Assembly: GCF_019430885.1 (NCBI RefSeq)
Contig: NZ_JAHYBZ010000004.1
Coordinates: 434,001-498,000, forward strand
Source of the DNA: Roseomonas alba
Lineage (GTDB): Bacteria > Pseudomonadota > Alphaproteobacteria > Acetobacterales > Acetobacteraceae
Direction of reading: 5' to 3'
DNA length: 64,000 nucleotides
Below are positions 53,204 through 62,276 of this stretch, one piece after another (the stretch's first letter is position 1; each line of letters begins with the position of its first letter). Both the position numbers and the translations under genes were made by a program. The notes under the pieces are model-generated. The model saw only the letters and a program-made list of their open reading frames with translations, was not told where the DNA came from and ran no database searches.

Positions 53204-53226
53204 GGCCGCGTGATCGGAACGCGGCC
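53204..53226 (+). terminator. Terminator-like hairpin after the RTX gene
   Basis: A stem GGCCGCGT / ACGCGGCC with a 7-base loop begins 1 base past the RTX stop. It may also serve the convergent parE gene, which ends at 53297. Confidence 0.5.
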
Positions 53227-53296
53227 GCCGCCCCAGCCCCCCGGGCGGCCGCTTCCTCCGCGCCGGCGGGACGTCATCCCGTCCGGCCGGCGCGGA

Positions 53297-55279
53297 TCAT
53301 GCGTCGAGGGCTTCCGCCTCGATGCTCGCCGCATTCTCCTGGATGAACTGGAAGCGCAACTCCGGCTTGCGGCCCATCAGCGCCTCGATGCGATCGGAGG
53401 TGCGGGCGCGGTCCTCGGGCGGCAGGATCACCCGCAGCAGCGTGCGCTTCTTCGGGTCCATGGTGGTCTCCTTCAACGAGGCCGGCGGCATTTCGCCCAG
53501 GCCCTTGAATCGGCTGACCTCGACCTTCTGGTTCGCCTTGAAGCGCGCCTTCAGCACGCGCTCGCGATCGGCATCGTCCATCGCATAGACGGACACGCCA
53601 CCGGCCTGCAGGCGATAGAGCGGCGGCTGCGCCAGGAAGACCCGGCCCTGCCGCACCAGCTCGGGCAGTTCCTTGTAGAAGAAGGTCATCAGCAACGCGG
53701 CGATATGCGCGCCGTCGACATCAGCGTCGGTCATGATGACGACGCGGCCGTAGCGCAGCCTGGCGATGTCGAAGCGGTCGCCGACGCCGCAGCCCAGCGC
53801 CTCGATCAGGTCCTTCAGTTCCTGGTTCTGGCGCAGTTTCTCGGTCGACGCGCTCGCGACGTTGAGGATCTTGCCGCGCAGCGGCAGCACGGCCTGGGTC
53901 TCGCGGTCGCGCGCCTGCTTCGCCGAACCGCCGGCCGAATCGCCCTCGACCAGGAACAGCTCCGTCCCCTCGGCGCTTTCGCGCGAGCAATCGGCGAGCT
54001 TGCCCGGCAGGCGCAGCTTGCGCGTCGCGGTCTTGCGCGGCGTGTCCTTCTCGGCGCGGCGGCGCAGGCGTTCCTCGGCACGCTCGATCGCGAAGGCGAG
54101 GAGATTGTCCGCAGTCGCGGGATCGCCCGCGAGCCAATGGTCGAAATGGTCGCGCAGCGCGTTCTCGACGAGCTTCGCTGCCTCCGGGCTGCTCAGCTTG
54201 TCCTTGGTCTGACCCTGGAACTGCGGCTCGCGCACGAAGACGGACAGCATGCCGGCAAGCCCGCCGAGCAGATCCTCGGCCGTCACATTGGCCGCACGCT
54301 TCTCCTTCTTCAGTTCGCCATAGGCGCGCAGGCCCTTCACCAGCGCGGCGCGAAAGCCCGCTTCGTGGGTGCCGCCCTGCGGGGTCGGGATGGTGTTGGC
54401 GTAGGTGTTGAGGAAGCCGTCGCCGCGCTCGACCCAGGTCGCCGCCCATTCGACGCGGCCGGCGCCATCCGGGAAATCCGCTTGGCCGGCCCAGGGCGCG
54501 GGCACGACGGTCGCCTGGCCCTCGATGGCCGAAGCGAGGAAATCGGACAGGCCGCCGGGGAAGTGCAACACCGCCTCGGCGGGCGTGTCGTCCTTGATCA
54601 GCGATGGGTCGCAGGACCAGCGGATCTCGACGCCGCGGAACAGATAGGCCTTGGAGCGGCAGAAGCGGAACAGCCGCGCCGGACGAAATTCCAGCGCGCC
54701 GAAGATCTCCGGGTCCGGCTTGAAGCGGATGGTGGTGCCTCGGCGGTTCTGCACCGCCCCGGCATTCTTCAACTTGGTGACCGGCTTGCCGCGTTCATAG
54801 GCTTGGCTGAACAGCATGCGGTCGCGCGCGACCTCCACCTCCAGCCGCTCGGCCAGCGCATTCACCACCGAGGAGCCGACGCCGTGCAGGCCGCCCGAGG
54901 TATCATACGCCTTGCCCGAGAACTTCCCGCCCGAATGCAGCGTGGTGAGGATCACCTCCAGCGCCGAGAGCTTCGGGAACTTCGGATGCGGATCGACCGG
55001 AATGCCGCGGCCATTGTCGCGCACCGTGATCCAGTTGCCCGGGGCGAGCGTCACCTCGATGCGGTCGGCATGGCCGGCCACCGCCTCGTCCATCGCATTA
55101 TCGATGACCTCGGCCGCGAGGTGGTGCAGCGCATTCTCGTCCGTGCCGCCGATATACATGCCCGGGCGCCGGCGAACGGGCTCCAGCCCCTCCAGCACCT
55201 CGATGTCCTTGGCCGAATAGCCTTCGCTCTGCCCGGCGGCGCCTTTCCGCGCGCCGCCCCGGCCGAACAGATCGTTCAT
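53297..55279 (-). CDS. parE: DNA topoisomerase IV subunit B
   Basis: This 660-residue type IIA topoisomerase ATPase subunit has a GHKL ATPase ('EVIDNAMDEAVAGH', 'VRDNGRGIPVD', 'GGLHGVGSSVVNAL'), a transducer, and a TOPRIM domain ('LVEGDSAGGSAKQARDR', 'IMTDADVDGAHIAALL', 'RFKGLGEMPPASL'). With ParC it unlinks daughter chromosomes. The length near 660 and the lack of the GyrB insert favour ParE over GyrB. Nothing unusual is seen in the active-site residues. Confidence 0.93.
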   Translation of the reverse strand: MNDLFGRGGARKGAAGQSEGYSAKDIEVLEGLEPVRRRPGMYIGGTDENALHHLAAEVIDNAMDEAVAGHADRIEVTLAPGNWITVRDNGRGIPVDPHPKFPKLSALEVILTTLHSGGKFSGKAYDTSGGLHGVGSSVVNALAERLEVEVARDRMLFSQAYERGKPVTKLKNAGAVQNRRGTTIRFKPDPEIFGALEFRPARLFRFCRSKAYLFRGVEIRWSCDPSLIKDDTPAEAVLHFPGGLSDFLASAIEGQATVVPAPWAGQADFPDGAGRVEWAATWVERGDGFLNTYANTIPTPQGGTHEAGFRAALVKGLRAYGELKKEKRAANVTAEDLLGGLAGMLSVFVREPQFQGQTKDKLSSPEAAKLVENALRDHFDHWLAGDPATADNLLAFAIERAEERLRRRAEKDTPRKTATRKLRLPGKLADCSRESAEGTELFLVEGDSAGGSAKQARDRETQAVLPLRGKILNVASASTEKLRQNQELKDLIEALGCGVGDRFDIARLRYGRVVIMTDADVDGAHIAALLMTFFYKELPELVRQGRVFLAQPPLYRLQAGGVSVYAMDDADRERVLKARFKANQKVEVSRFKGLGEMPPASLKETTMDPKKRTLLRVILPPEDRARTSDRIEALMGRKPELRFQFIQENAASIEAEALDA

Positions 55280-55397
55280 GTCTTGTTCCCTTGATGCCGG
55301 GCAGAATACCGGCCGGCGCCGCAGGAAACAACGCAGGCGGCGATTCGAACCTGCTCAGAGTCGGTTTGGAGACGCGACAGGTCGCACTTCCGCGTCC

Positions 55398-55477
55398 GTC
55401 ACCGGCCCGCACCCCCACCCGGCCACCCACGTCAGCAAACTGGAGTGGGTGGCCGGGTGGGGGTGCGGGCCGGTGAC
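55398..55477. repeat. Perfect 33-bp inverted repeat element
   Basis: Two 33-base arms (55398-55430 and 55445-55477) are exact reverse complements separated by a 14-base loop. Each arm contains the word GGCCCGCACCCCCACCCGGC or its complement. The element lies between parE and the stop of the SH3 lipoprotein gene, whose last codons are 20 bases away. Degenerate copies occur at 38384 and 57190. Confidence 0.9.
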
Positions 55478-55496
55478 AGATCTTTCAAACGGTCTC

Positions 55497-56423
55497 TCAG
55501 GCCCCCAGTTCGAAGCCCGAAACTGCCGCATCCCGCGCCAGAGCGAGGCTCTCGGCGAAATTGTCGCGCTTGGCGATGTTCGTCGCCGCAAGTTGCCGGA
55601 CCGGCGAACTACCTGCGGCCGCGGGCGCGACGGGCTCGGCGATCTGGAAGGCCCCGGCCGGCGCATAGCCGCGCAACCCCTGCCCTTCCACCAGCGCGAA
55701 GCCCGACTGGGCGGGGCGCACCGTCACGGACTGGCCGGTCGGGACGCGGCCGATCTCGGGCGCGCCGGCCTCTGGCCGCAGACGCAGGGACACGGTGGCG
55801 GCGGCGACCACGCGCCGCGTCGGCCCGGTGTTCGCGCGGGCTCGCCGGGCCGCCGCGGCCGTGCCGGGCGCGGCGGCTTCCAGCGCCGGCTCGCGCTGGC
55901 GGGCGCGGGCTTCCATGGCGTCCAACACGGCCTGGGCGCGGGCCAGATCCCGCGCCAGGCGCGCCCGCAGCGCCGCCATGCGGGATTCCGCCGTCGCCTG
56001 GGGCACGCGATTGGCGGCATATTCGGCACGGATCGTCCGCGCCTCGATCCAGCGGCAATAGAGCAGCGCATCGAAGGCGATCTGCAGCGCGTCGAGATCG
56101 GCATTCTCCTGCCGCAGCGTCGCGTCGAACCCGGCGCCGCCGGCGGCGCCCCGGCTGAAATCTGTGGGTACGGTGCCGCGCGGCATCTGCCCCGGCTCCG
56201 TCCAGCGGCCGCCCGCCGTCCCGGCCCCGCCGAGGAAGGCGTCGCCGGAGCTGTTGAAGCTCGTTGACTGGGTGCGGCAACCCTCACCCGCATCCGCATC
56301 GGGACGCAGGCCAGCGCAGCCGAGCAGAAGCAGCGCGGCCGAGACGGGCACCGCCAGCAGCAGGGGCGGGACGTGCAGGGCGCGGGTCAGCGGAGTGTTC
56401 CCAGCGTCTGCTCCATCAACCAT
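55497..56423 (-). CDS. SH3-domain lipoprotein, unknown function
   Basis: This 308-residue protein starts at ATG 56423 and carries a lipoprotein signal ('VSAALLLLGCAGL', lipobox Leu-Leu-Gly-Cys). A helical middle part contains 'DATLRQENADLDALQIAFDA'. An Arg/Ala-rich segment follows, then a C-terminal bacterial SH3 domain ('VSLRLRPEAGAPEIGRVPTG'). SH3b domains often bind peptidoglycan peptides, so an envelope-associated role is likely. Residues after the SH3 domain ('SPVRQLAATNIAKRDNF') resemble nothing known. Confidence 0.65.
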   Translation of the reverse strand: MVDGADAGNTPLTRALHVPPLLLAVPVSAALLLLGCAGLRPDADAGEGCRTQSTSFNSSGDAFLGGAGTAGGRWTEPGQMPRGTVPTDFSRGAAGGAGFDATLRQENADLDALQIAFDALLYCRWIEARTIRAEYAANRVPQATAESRMAALRARLARDLARAQAVLDAMEARARQREPALEAAAPGTAAAARRARANTGPTRRVVAAATVSLRLRPEAGAPEIGRVPTGQSVTVRPAQSGFALVEGQGLRGYAPAGAFQIAEPVAPAAAGSSPVRQLAATNIAKRDNFAESLALARDAAVSGFELGA

Positions 56424-56616
56424 TGCGGGCCAGGCTGTGTGTGAATCGCGGTGGCGCGATCGCGCCGCCACGCGTTGAAGACGCCCCTGATGCTGTCCAT
56501 GGCCATGGCCCTGGCTCTCCCTGCCCCGCGATTGGGGCAGGATGGAATGGGCAGGGCATGCAATCAAGCCGCGCCGCCGGGCGGGAAGGCCGCCTCCGCC
56601 CGGCGGATGAAACGCT

Positions 56617-57114
56617 TCAGCCGAGATGCGCCTCGAGCATCCAGAGCTGCTTGTCGAGCATGCGCGACAGGCCCGTCAGCAGATCGGCCGTATCGGCGTC
56701 GCCGGCCTCGTCGGTCGTGTCGATGCCCTCGCGCACCGACTTCGCGAGCGCGGCATAGCGCGTCGTCAGCGCCTTCACATGATCGATGCCGTCACGCAGA
56801 TCGGACGGATAGGGTTCGAGGCGCGTCTTCTCACCCACCGCCTGGGTCGTGCCATCCGGCGTCCCGCCGAGCTGCACCACGCGCTCGGCGATATCGTCCG
56901 TCACTTCGTTGAGCTGGTTGTAAAAATCCTCGAACAGCTTGTGCAACCCGGCGAATTGCGTGCCACGCACGGTCCAGTGCGCCATATGCGTGCTGTTGGT
57001 CAGGTCCATCGTGTCGGCAAGCGTCGCGTTGAGCACGGCGACCGCGACTTCGCGCGCATTGGCGCCAAGGTCGTTATGCGTGTCGTGCAGCTTGGTGGAT
57101 TTCGATTTGGCCAT
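56617..57114 (-). CDS. dps: Dps ferritin-like DNA protection protein
   Basis: This 165-residue Dps-family protein has the inter-subunit ferroxidase ligands in 'THMAHWTVRGTQFAGLHKLF' (His) and 'EDFYNQLNEVTDDIAERV' (Asp/Glu). The dodecamer oxidises Fe(II) with hydrogen peroxide, stores iron and protects DNA in stationary phase or stress. The N-terminus is short and lysine-containing ('MAKSKSTKLHDT'), which can mediate DNA contact. The gene stands alone; no OxyR or Fur-type site was recognised. Confidence 0.93.
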   Translation of the reverse strand: MAKSKSTKLHDTHNDLGANAREVAVAVLNATLADTMDLTNSTHMAHWTVRGTQFAGLHKLFEDFYNQLNEVTDDIAERVVQLGGTPDGTTQAVGEKTRLEPYPSDLRDGIDHVKALTTRYAALAKSVREGIDTTDEAGDADTADLLTGLSRMLDKQLWMLEAHLG

Positions 57115-57189
57115 GGGGAGGCACTCCTCGATGCTTCGGGGGACGTGACCATAACGCGGAATGCAGCATTCGGCTGCACGCCCGCCCGG

Positions 57190-57288
57190 CCGCCCGACGA
57201 CATCATCGCCGGATCTGTTGTTGGGCGGGGCGTGCGGGCCGGTGTCGGACGCGGAAATGCGCCGCGTGGCGCGTTGCCGTACAGGCTC
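57190..57288. repeat. Long inverted-repeat element, degenerate copy
   Basis: The right half ('GGGGCGTGCGGGCCGGTGTC') and the flank 'TACAGGCTCTCAGGG', which runs into the MFS gene stop, match the perfect element at 55398-55477 and its flank 'AAACGGTCTCTCAGG'. The left half ('GGCCGCCCGACGACATC') is diverged. As at 55497, the element ends exactly at the stop codon of a minus-strand gene. Confidence 0.5.
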
Positions 57289-58875
57289 TCAGGGCTGCAC
57301 GCCGAGATAGCGCGCCGCTTGCGGTGCGCCGCCGGTGGCCTGGAACGCCGCGGCACGGGCCAGCGCGGAGCGGTCCGCAGGGTCGAGGCGACCGGCCTCG
57401 CGCAGATGCTCCGTCCAGGATTCGACTGACCACAATTCCACCCAGCGCTCGGGATGGGCGACGTCCTCCAGCAACTGCCAGCCATGCGCGCCGCTGCGCC
57501 GGCGGACATGCCGCACCTCCCGCATGGCCGCGAGGAATTCGGCGCGGCGCTTCGGGTCGATCGTGTAGCGCACCGCCTCGGTGACCCGTCCCGACTCCCC
57601 GGCGAGCACTGCGCGCAGCTCGTCGGCAGGCGCCTCGGGGCGCGGCATGGGCACGGTGGGGGCCTCGCCGGTCGGCGCAGCATCGAGGCCCCAGCCGCGC
57701 ACCGCGATCGCCGCTGCGGCAGCCGTGCCAGCCGCCACCAGCAGCGCCGGCGCGATGCCGATATGCGACCCCGCCCAGCCCCACAGCACCGCGCCCAGCG
57801 TCATCGCCCCGAAGAAGCAGAGCTGATAGATGCCGATCGCCCGCGCCCGCACCCAGCCCGGCGTCGCGAACTGCGCCGCCGCCTGCAGGGTCGACGCCGC
57901 GGCGAGCCAGCCGGCCCCGAACAGCAGCATCGAGACGACGACCGGCAGCCAGTGGTTCGACAGGCCCAGAATGGCGAGCGCGAGCGCCGAGACCAGCGAG
58001 AAGACCGTCACCATCGCGCCGCGCGTCGGCAGCCGCACGCGCAGCGAAGGCAGGGCGAACCCGGTCGCGACCGCGCCCACGCCCATCGCGCCGAGCATCA
58101 TCCCATAGGCCTCGGGTCCCAGGCCGAGCCGGCCGCGCACCACCAGCGGCAGCATCCCCCACACCGCCGAGGTAAAGAAGAAGAACACCACCGCGCGCAG
58201 GATGGTCGCGCGCATCGCGGGGCTCGCCATGACGAAGCGCAGCCCGGCGCGCATGGCACCGAGGAAGTGCTCGGGCGGCATCGGATTGACCGGCGCCTCG
58301 CGTTTCCAGAACAGCAGCGCCAGCAGCAGGGACAGGAAGCACAGCGCGTTGAGCGCGAAGGCCGCCCCGGTCCCCGCCAGCGCGATGGCGAAGCCGCCGA
58401 TCGCCGGACCGACCGCACGCGACAGGTTGAAGCCGATGCCGTTCAGCGCGATGGCCTGCACCAGGTCCTCGCGCGGCACCAGTTCCGGCGTCGTCGCGGC
58501 CCAGGCGGGGAAATTCAGCGCATTGCCCATGCCGATGCAGAAGGTGAAGAACAACAGGCCCCATGGGCCGATCCAGCCGGCCCAGGTCAGCAGCGCGAGC
58601 ATCGCGGCGACCGAGAGCACCCAGGCCTGCGCGCCGATCAGGTAGGTGCGGCGGTCGATGATGTCCGCCGCCGCCCCGGCCGGTAGGGCCATCAGAAAGA
58701 CCGGCAGCATCGAGGCCGCCTGCACCGCGCTCACCATGGCGGGCGAGGGATCGAGGCTGGTCATCATCCAGGCCGCCCCGGTGTTCTGGACCCAGAGACC
58801 GATATTGGCTGCGAGGTTGGCCCACCAGAGCAGCCGGAAGGCCGGGTGGCGAAGCGGAGCGAAAGCTAGGGGCAT
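57289..58875 (-). CDS. MFS transporter (MFS_3/EntS-like) with C-terminal domain
   Basis: This 528-residue protein has about 12 membrane helices in the first 410 residues, starting 'MPLAFAPLRHPAFRLLWW' as is typical for the MFS_3 family. Motif-like sequences are 'GAAADIIDRRTYLIGAQ' and 'GPAIGGFAIALAGTG'. The last 110 residues form a soluble domain ('AVRYTIDPKRRAEFLAAMRE', 'WVELWSVESWTEHLREA') resembling the antibiotic biosynthesis monooxygenase fold, which is normal for this family. It probably exports a siderophore or toxic compound. The start at 58875 gives the family N-terminus. Confidence 0.82.
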   Translation of the reverse strand: MPLAFAPLRHPAFRLLWWANLAANIGLWVQNTGAAWMMTSLDPSPAMVSAVQAASMLPVFLMALPAGAAADIIDRRTYLIGAQAWVLSVAAMLALLTWAGWIGPWGLLFFTFCIGMGNALNFPAWAATTPELVPREDLVQAIALNGIGFNLSRAVGPAIGGFAIALAGTGAAFALNALCFLSLLLALLFWKREAPVNPMPPEHFLGAMRAGLRFVMASPAMRATILRAVVFFFFTSAVWGMLPLVVRGRLGLGPEAYGMMLGAMGVGAVATGFALPSLRVRLPTRGAMVTVFSLVSALALAILGLSNHWLPVVVSMLLFGAGWLAAASTLQAAAQFATPGWVRARAIGIYQLCFFGAMTLGAVLWGWAGSHIGIAPALLVAAGTAAAAAIAVRGWGLDAAPTGEAPTVPMPRPEAPADELRAVLAGESGRVTEAVRYTIDPKRRAEFLAAMREVRHVRRRSGAHGWQLLEDVAHPERWVELWSVESWTEHLREAGRLDPADRSALARAAAFQATGGAPQAARYLGVQP

Positions 58876-58959
58876 CGGCCCAAACTGGCAGAAGGTGCCG
58901 GCGGCGGGAACGGGTTTGCACGCTGGCCCGTCATGCGCCGCCTGGGCTAGCCTGCCGCG

Positions 58960-59289
58960 ATGGCCAAGCGCATCGCGACCTATGCCGAGTTCTGGCCCTA
59001 CTACCTGCGGGAGCACGCCAATCCGGTGACGCGGGCGGTGCACGCCTTCGGCACGGCGGTCGCCGTGCTGCTGATGGTTGCCGGGCTCCTGTTCGGACCC
59101 TGGTGGCTGGTCCTGCTGGCGGTGGTCGCCGGCTACGCCTTCGCCTGGGGCAGCCATATGCTGGTCGAGCAAAACCGGCCGGCCACCTTCACCTACCCGA
59201 CCTGGTCGCTGATTTCCGATTTCCGCATGGCCTGGCTGATGGCAACGGGGCGCCTGGGGCCCGAGTTGGAGAAAGCCGGCGTTCCCTAG
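58960..59289 (+). CDS. DUF962/Mpo1-like membrane protein
   Basis: This 109-residue protein has two hydrophobic helices and the family signature '[20 protein letters not shown]', then '[20 protein letters not shown]'. The conserved His residues (in 'REHANP', 'AVHAFG' and 'GSHMLVE') are the metal ligands of yeast Mpo1, an Fe(II)-dependent dioxygenase acting on 2-hydroxy fatty acids. The bacterial members' substrate is unproven. It is divergent from the MFS gene with an 84-base gap. Confidence 0.8.
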   Translation: MAKRIATYAEFWPYYLREHANPVTRAVHAFGTAVAVLLMVAGLLFGPWWLVLLAVVAGYAFAWGSHMLVEQNRPATFTYPTWSLISDFRMAWLMATGRLGPELEKAGVP

Positions 59290-59604
59290 GGAGACGCCGC
59301 GCCGGCTGAGACCGCCGAGCCGTGCTGATGACCTCGTCATCCACGGGGCGAACGGTATGGCGCGCGGAGTTGGTGGGGCGGCCGCGCGCGAAACCAGGAC
59401 TCTGATACCGAGTCAGCCGAAAGGCTGGCTGGTATGAGACCACCTTCGCGGCGGGAAACGGATTGGCCCGCGCAGGACCGCCGAGCGAAGCTGGTGGCTG
59501 CGGCATCACCGCCAGGAAGAAGAAAAATCTTTCCTGCATGACGCCTATTGCGAGGCTCTGGAGAACATACTTTCTCTCCCGGTGATCAAAGACCGGACCG
59601 CCCG
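59290..59604. other. Gene-free stretch before the ATP-grasp gene
   Basis: These 315 bases have no credible gene. A small dyad GACTC-N7-GAGTC lies near 59400-59416 and a short AGCC-GAAA-GGCT hairpin follows it. No promoter or RNA gene could be assigned. Confidence 0.4.
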
Positions 59605-60558
59605 ATGCCCCAGATCTTCGTCATCCATGAGAACGACGCCTGGCTCGCCCCGCTGCGTGCCTCTTTCGCCGCCGCCGGCCTCGCCCATGAGGAATGGCTG
59701 CTCGACCGCGGCGTGCTCGACCTGACGCGGCCGCCGCCAGCGGGCGTCTTCTACAACCGCATGTCCGCCTCCTCGCACACCCGCGGCCACACCTACGCGC
59801 CGGAATACGCGGCGGCCGTCATCGAATGGCTGGAACGCCACGGCCGCACTGTGGTGAACGGGCGCCGCGCCTTGCAGCTCGAAGTCTCCAAGGTCGCGCA
59901 ATACGAGGCGCTGGCCGCCTTCGGCATGCCGACCCCGGCGACCCTCGCCGCGATCGGCGAGGAACACATCCGCGAGGCCGCCGCGCATCTCGGCTTCCCG
60001 CTCATCCTGAAGCACAACCGCGCCGGCAAGGGGCTCGGCGTGCAGTTGGTGCGCAGCGCCGCTGCCCTCGAGGAAGCGGTCGCGCGCCTCGCCGCCGACG
60101 AGGACCCCTACGCCCGGCCGCGCGACGGCATCTGGCTCGTGCAGCGCTACATCGCCGCCCCCGAACCCTTCATCACCCGCGCCGAATTCGTCGGCGGCAA
60201 GTTCCTCTACGCCGTCCGCGTCGATACCTCGGAGGGCTTCCAGCTCTGCCCGGCCGATGCCTGCGCCATCGAGGACGGCGCAGTCTGCCCGGCCGTCGCG
60301 CCGGGCGAGAAGTTCCGCATCCTCGACGGCTTCACCCATCCGTTGATCCCGCGCATGGAGGCCTTCCTTGCCGCCAACGGCATCGGCGTCGGGGCCATCG
60401 AATTCATCACGGATGCCGAGGGGCAGACCTTCGCCTACGACGTCAACACCAACACCAACTACAACCCCGAGGCCGAACGCCGGGCCGGGATCTCGGCCAC
60501 CGATGCGGTGGTGCGGCACCTCGCCGGGCTACTGCAACCGGCGGCGCAGGCGGCGTGA
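59605..60558 (+). CDS. ATP-grasp domain protein (RimK-like)
   Basis: This 317-residue ATP-grasp enzyme has 'FPLILKHNRAGKGLGVQLV' (glycine-rich ATP loop after the lysine), 'IWLVQRYIAAPEPFITRAEF', and the metal-binding end 'FAYDVNTNTNYNPEAE'. Enzymes of this fold ligate a carboxylate to an amine or thiol using ATP; the substrate is unknown. The start at 59605 fits the predicted first beta strand 'MPQIFVIHENDAWLAPL'. The next gene begins 2 bases after the stop, so the two are cotranscribed. Confidence 0.82.
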   Translation: MPQIFVIHENDAWLAPLRASFAAAGLAHEEWLLDRGVLDLTRPPPAGVFYNRMSASSHTRGHTYAPEYAAAVIEWLERHGRTVVNGRRALQLEVSKVAQYEALAAFGMPTPATLAAIGEEHIREAAAHLGFPLILKHNRAGKGLGVQLVRSAAALEEAVARLAADEDPYARPRDGIWLVQRYIAAPEPFITRAEFVGGKFLYAVRVDTSEGFQLCPADACAIEDGAVCPAVAPGEKFRILDGFTHPLIPRMEAFLAANGIGVGAIEFITDAEGQTFAYDVNTNTNYNPEAERRAGISATDAVVRHLAGLLQPAAQAA

Positions 60559-60560
60559 CG

Positions 60561-61526
60561 ATGCGCCGCGCCCTGCTCGGCCTGCTCGCGGGCCTCGCCT
60601 TCGCCACCCCTGCCCTCGCTGAGGACGCGTCCCATGATGCCCGCCCGATCCGCTGGCTGGTCGGCCTGCCGGCCGGCAGCGGGCCGGACATCCTGACGCG
60701 CGTGCTGGCCGAGCGACTTTCGCCGAAGCTCGGCCGACCGATCGTCATCGAGAACCGGCCGGGTGCGGCAGGCAACCTCGCCGCGCAGGCGCTCGCCCGC
60801 GCGCCGGCGGACGGGTCGACGCTCGGCACGTTGCTGGCGGCGACGGTGTCGATCAACCGGCATCTCTACCGCGACCTCGGCTTCGATCCGTCGAAGGACT
60901 TCACGCCGATCAGCCACTTCGCCTCCTTCCCCGGCGTGCTGCTGGTGCATCCCTCCGTGCCGGTGGAGACGCTGGACGAATTCACCACCTGGGCACGGGC
61001 GCAGCCGCAGGCGCCGCTCTGCGCCACGGGCGGGGCGGGGGTGGTGCCTCATCTCGCCCTCGCCTGGCTGATGCGTGAGATCGGGTCGCGCTGCGAGTTC
61101 GTGCATTACCGCGGTAGCCCGGACGCGCAGCGGGACCTGATCGCCGGACGCGTGCCGGTGCTGATGGACGGGTTGCCGACCTCGCTGCCGGGCCTGTTGG
61201 CCGGGCAGACCCGCGGCGTGGCCGTCACCTCCCTGCAACCGAGCCATCTGGCGCCGGACCTGCCCACCATCGCGGCCCGCCTGCCGGGCTTCGAGGCGCT
61301 GTCCTGGATCGCCGTCGGCGCGCCGGCCGGCCTGCCGGAACCGATTGCCGCGCGAATCGAGACCGCGGTGGCCGAGGCGATGACCGACCCGGCGCTGATC
61401 ACGCGGTTCCAGGCCCTGGGCGTGGAGCCGGCGGCCTCGGGCCGGGAGGCACTCGCGGCACGCATCGCGACCGAGGATGCACGCTGGGGCGCGCTGATCC
61501 GCGAGGTCGGAATCACGCTGGAGTAG
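60561..61526 (+). CDS. Bug family tripartite tricarboxylate transporter receptor
   Basis: This 321-residue periplasmic binding protein has a signal peptide ('LLGLLAGLAFATPALA', cleavage before 'EDASHD') and Bug/TctC signatures: 'WLVGLPAGSGPDILTRVLAE', 'VIENRPGAAGNLAAQAL', 'FVHYRGSPDAQRDLIAGRV' and 'MDGLPTSLPGLLAGQ'. It captures a small carboxylate or similar solute. The membrane components TctA and TctB are not adjacent. The gene follows the ATP-grasp gene by 2 bases; a ligase coupled to a solute receptor is unusual. Confidence 0.88.
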   Translation: MRRALLGLLAGLAFATPALAEDASHDARPIRWLVGLPAGSGPDILTRVLAERLSPKLGRPIVIENRPGAAGNLAAQALARAPADGSTLGTLLAATVSINRHLYRDLGFDPSKDFTPISHFASFPGVLLVHPSVPVETLDEFTTWARAQPQAPLCATGGAGVVPHLALAWLMREIGSRCEFVHYRGSPDAQRDLIAGRVPVLMDGLPTSLPGLLAGQTRGVAVTSLQPSHLAPDLPTIAARLPGFEALSWIAVGAPAGLPEPIAARIETAVAEAMTDPALITRFQALGVEPAASGREALAARIATEDARWGALIREVGITLE

Positions 61527-62276
61527 GCTCCGGTAACACCGGGGGGCAGGAACCGGAGGGGCTCTGCCCCTCCGGACCACCCCGCCAGGTGGCTGGGCCA
61601 CCTGGACCGCAGGCGCTTGGCGCCGGGCACCACGGGTATAATGCATCCCCGCGGCGCGCTCCGTGCGCAATGGCGCGTCTCTGCACCCAATCCTGACAAC
61701 GGCACCCGGCGCCACGTCATGGTTTCCGAAGGCCCTGTGGCCGATAGGTCCCCATTGATGTTGCGAGGCGACGTCAATGGGATCCCGTGGCCGGGAGAGG
61801 TTTGGAGAGAAGGGCAGAGCCCCTCTCCATTCGCCAATGGGCTCGTGCCCATGGGCCAAAGCCGCCAGCTCCTCCGCGGCGGCCCACCGCGCGACACCCT
61901 GGTCACGACGACAGCACCGGCCCTGTGTTCGCGCGCCCATCATCACCCGGCCGGCACTGCGAAAGCAGTCACGCGGCCCGCGCCGCCGGATCGCACAATT
62001 CCTGACGAGCGATTTCATGCTCGGCGACACCTGGACGTTGCGCATCCCCCACGCCGTGCATCGCGGGCCACCGATCAACTTGCCCAAGACCTGACACCCG
62101 ACAGAATACTTCCTGGGATATCTGCCCATTCTGAAAGTTGAGAGTGATTGGCAATTCCATTCCTGAAAGAAAATCGAACGCCGATCATCCAAAGGGATAG
62201 GAGGAACACGAGGATCGAGCGATATAGACTGTCCTCAGCACCGCACTCCGTGCGCCACTGATCTCAAGGACGCCCG
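61527..62276. other. Gene-free region: repeat plus mbfA upstream region
   Basis: The first 300 bases are mosaic repeat copy 4. The rest has no credible gene. From about 62100 it becomes A/T-richer ('TTCTGAAAGTTGAGAGTG', 'CCTGAAAGAAAATCG') and probably holds the mbfA promoter. MbfA genes are under the iron regulator Irr in other alphaproteobacteria; I could not fit an Irr box with confidence. Confidence 0.5.
61555..61828. repeat. Mosaic intergenic repeat, copy 4
   Basis: The copy has the opening hairpin GGAGGGGC/GCCCCTCC at 61555-61573, the stem CCAGGTGGC-TGG-GCCACCTGG at 61585-61605 and the linker 'GCGCTTGGCGCCGGGC'. After a variable core come GGTTTCC and AAGGCCC words near 61723 and the closing hairpin GGAGAGAAGGGC/GCCCCTCTCC at 61804-61828. 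The order is the same as in copy 2, but the stem bases have changed in a compensatory way. Confidence 0.75.

Noticed and set aside
53210..55294. 694-residue open frame antisense to parE
   Set aside because: It mirrors parE codon for codon. Its residues are Arg/Ala/His/Gln-rich without domains, and parE has intact active-site motifs. Such long antisense frames are expected at this G+C content.
62100..62276. Irr/ICE-box-like sequence upstream of mbfA
   Set aside because: MbfA is Irr-controlled elsewhere, but the local 'TTCTGAAAGTTGAGAG' does not form the required TTTAGAA/TTCTAAA dyad, so it was not called.
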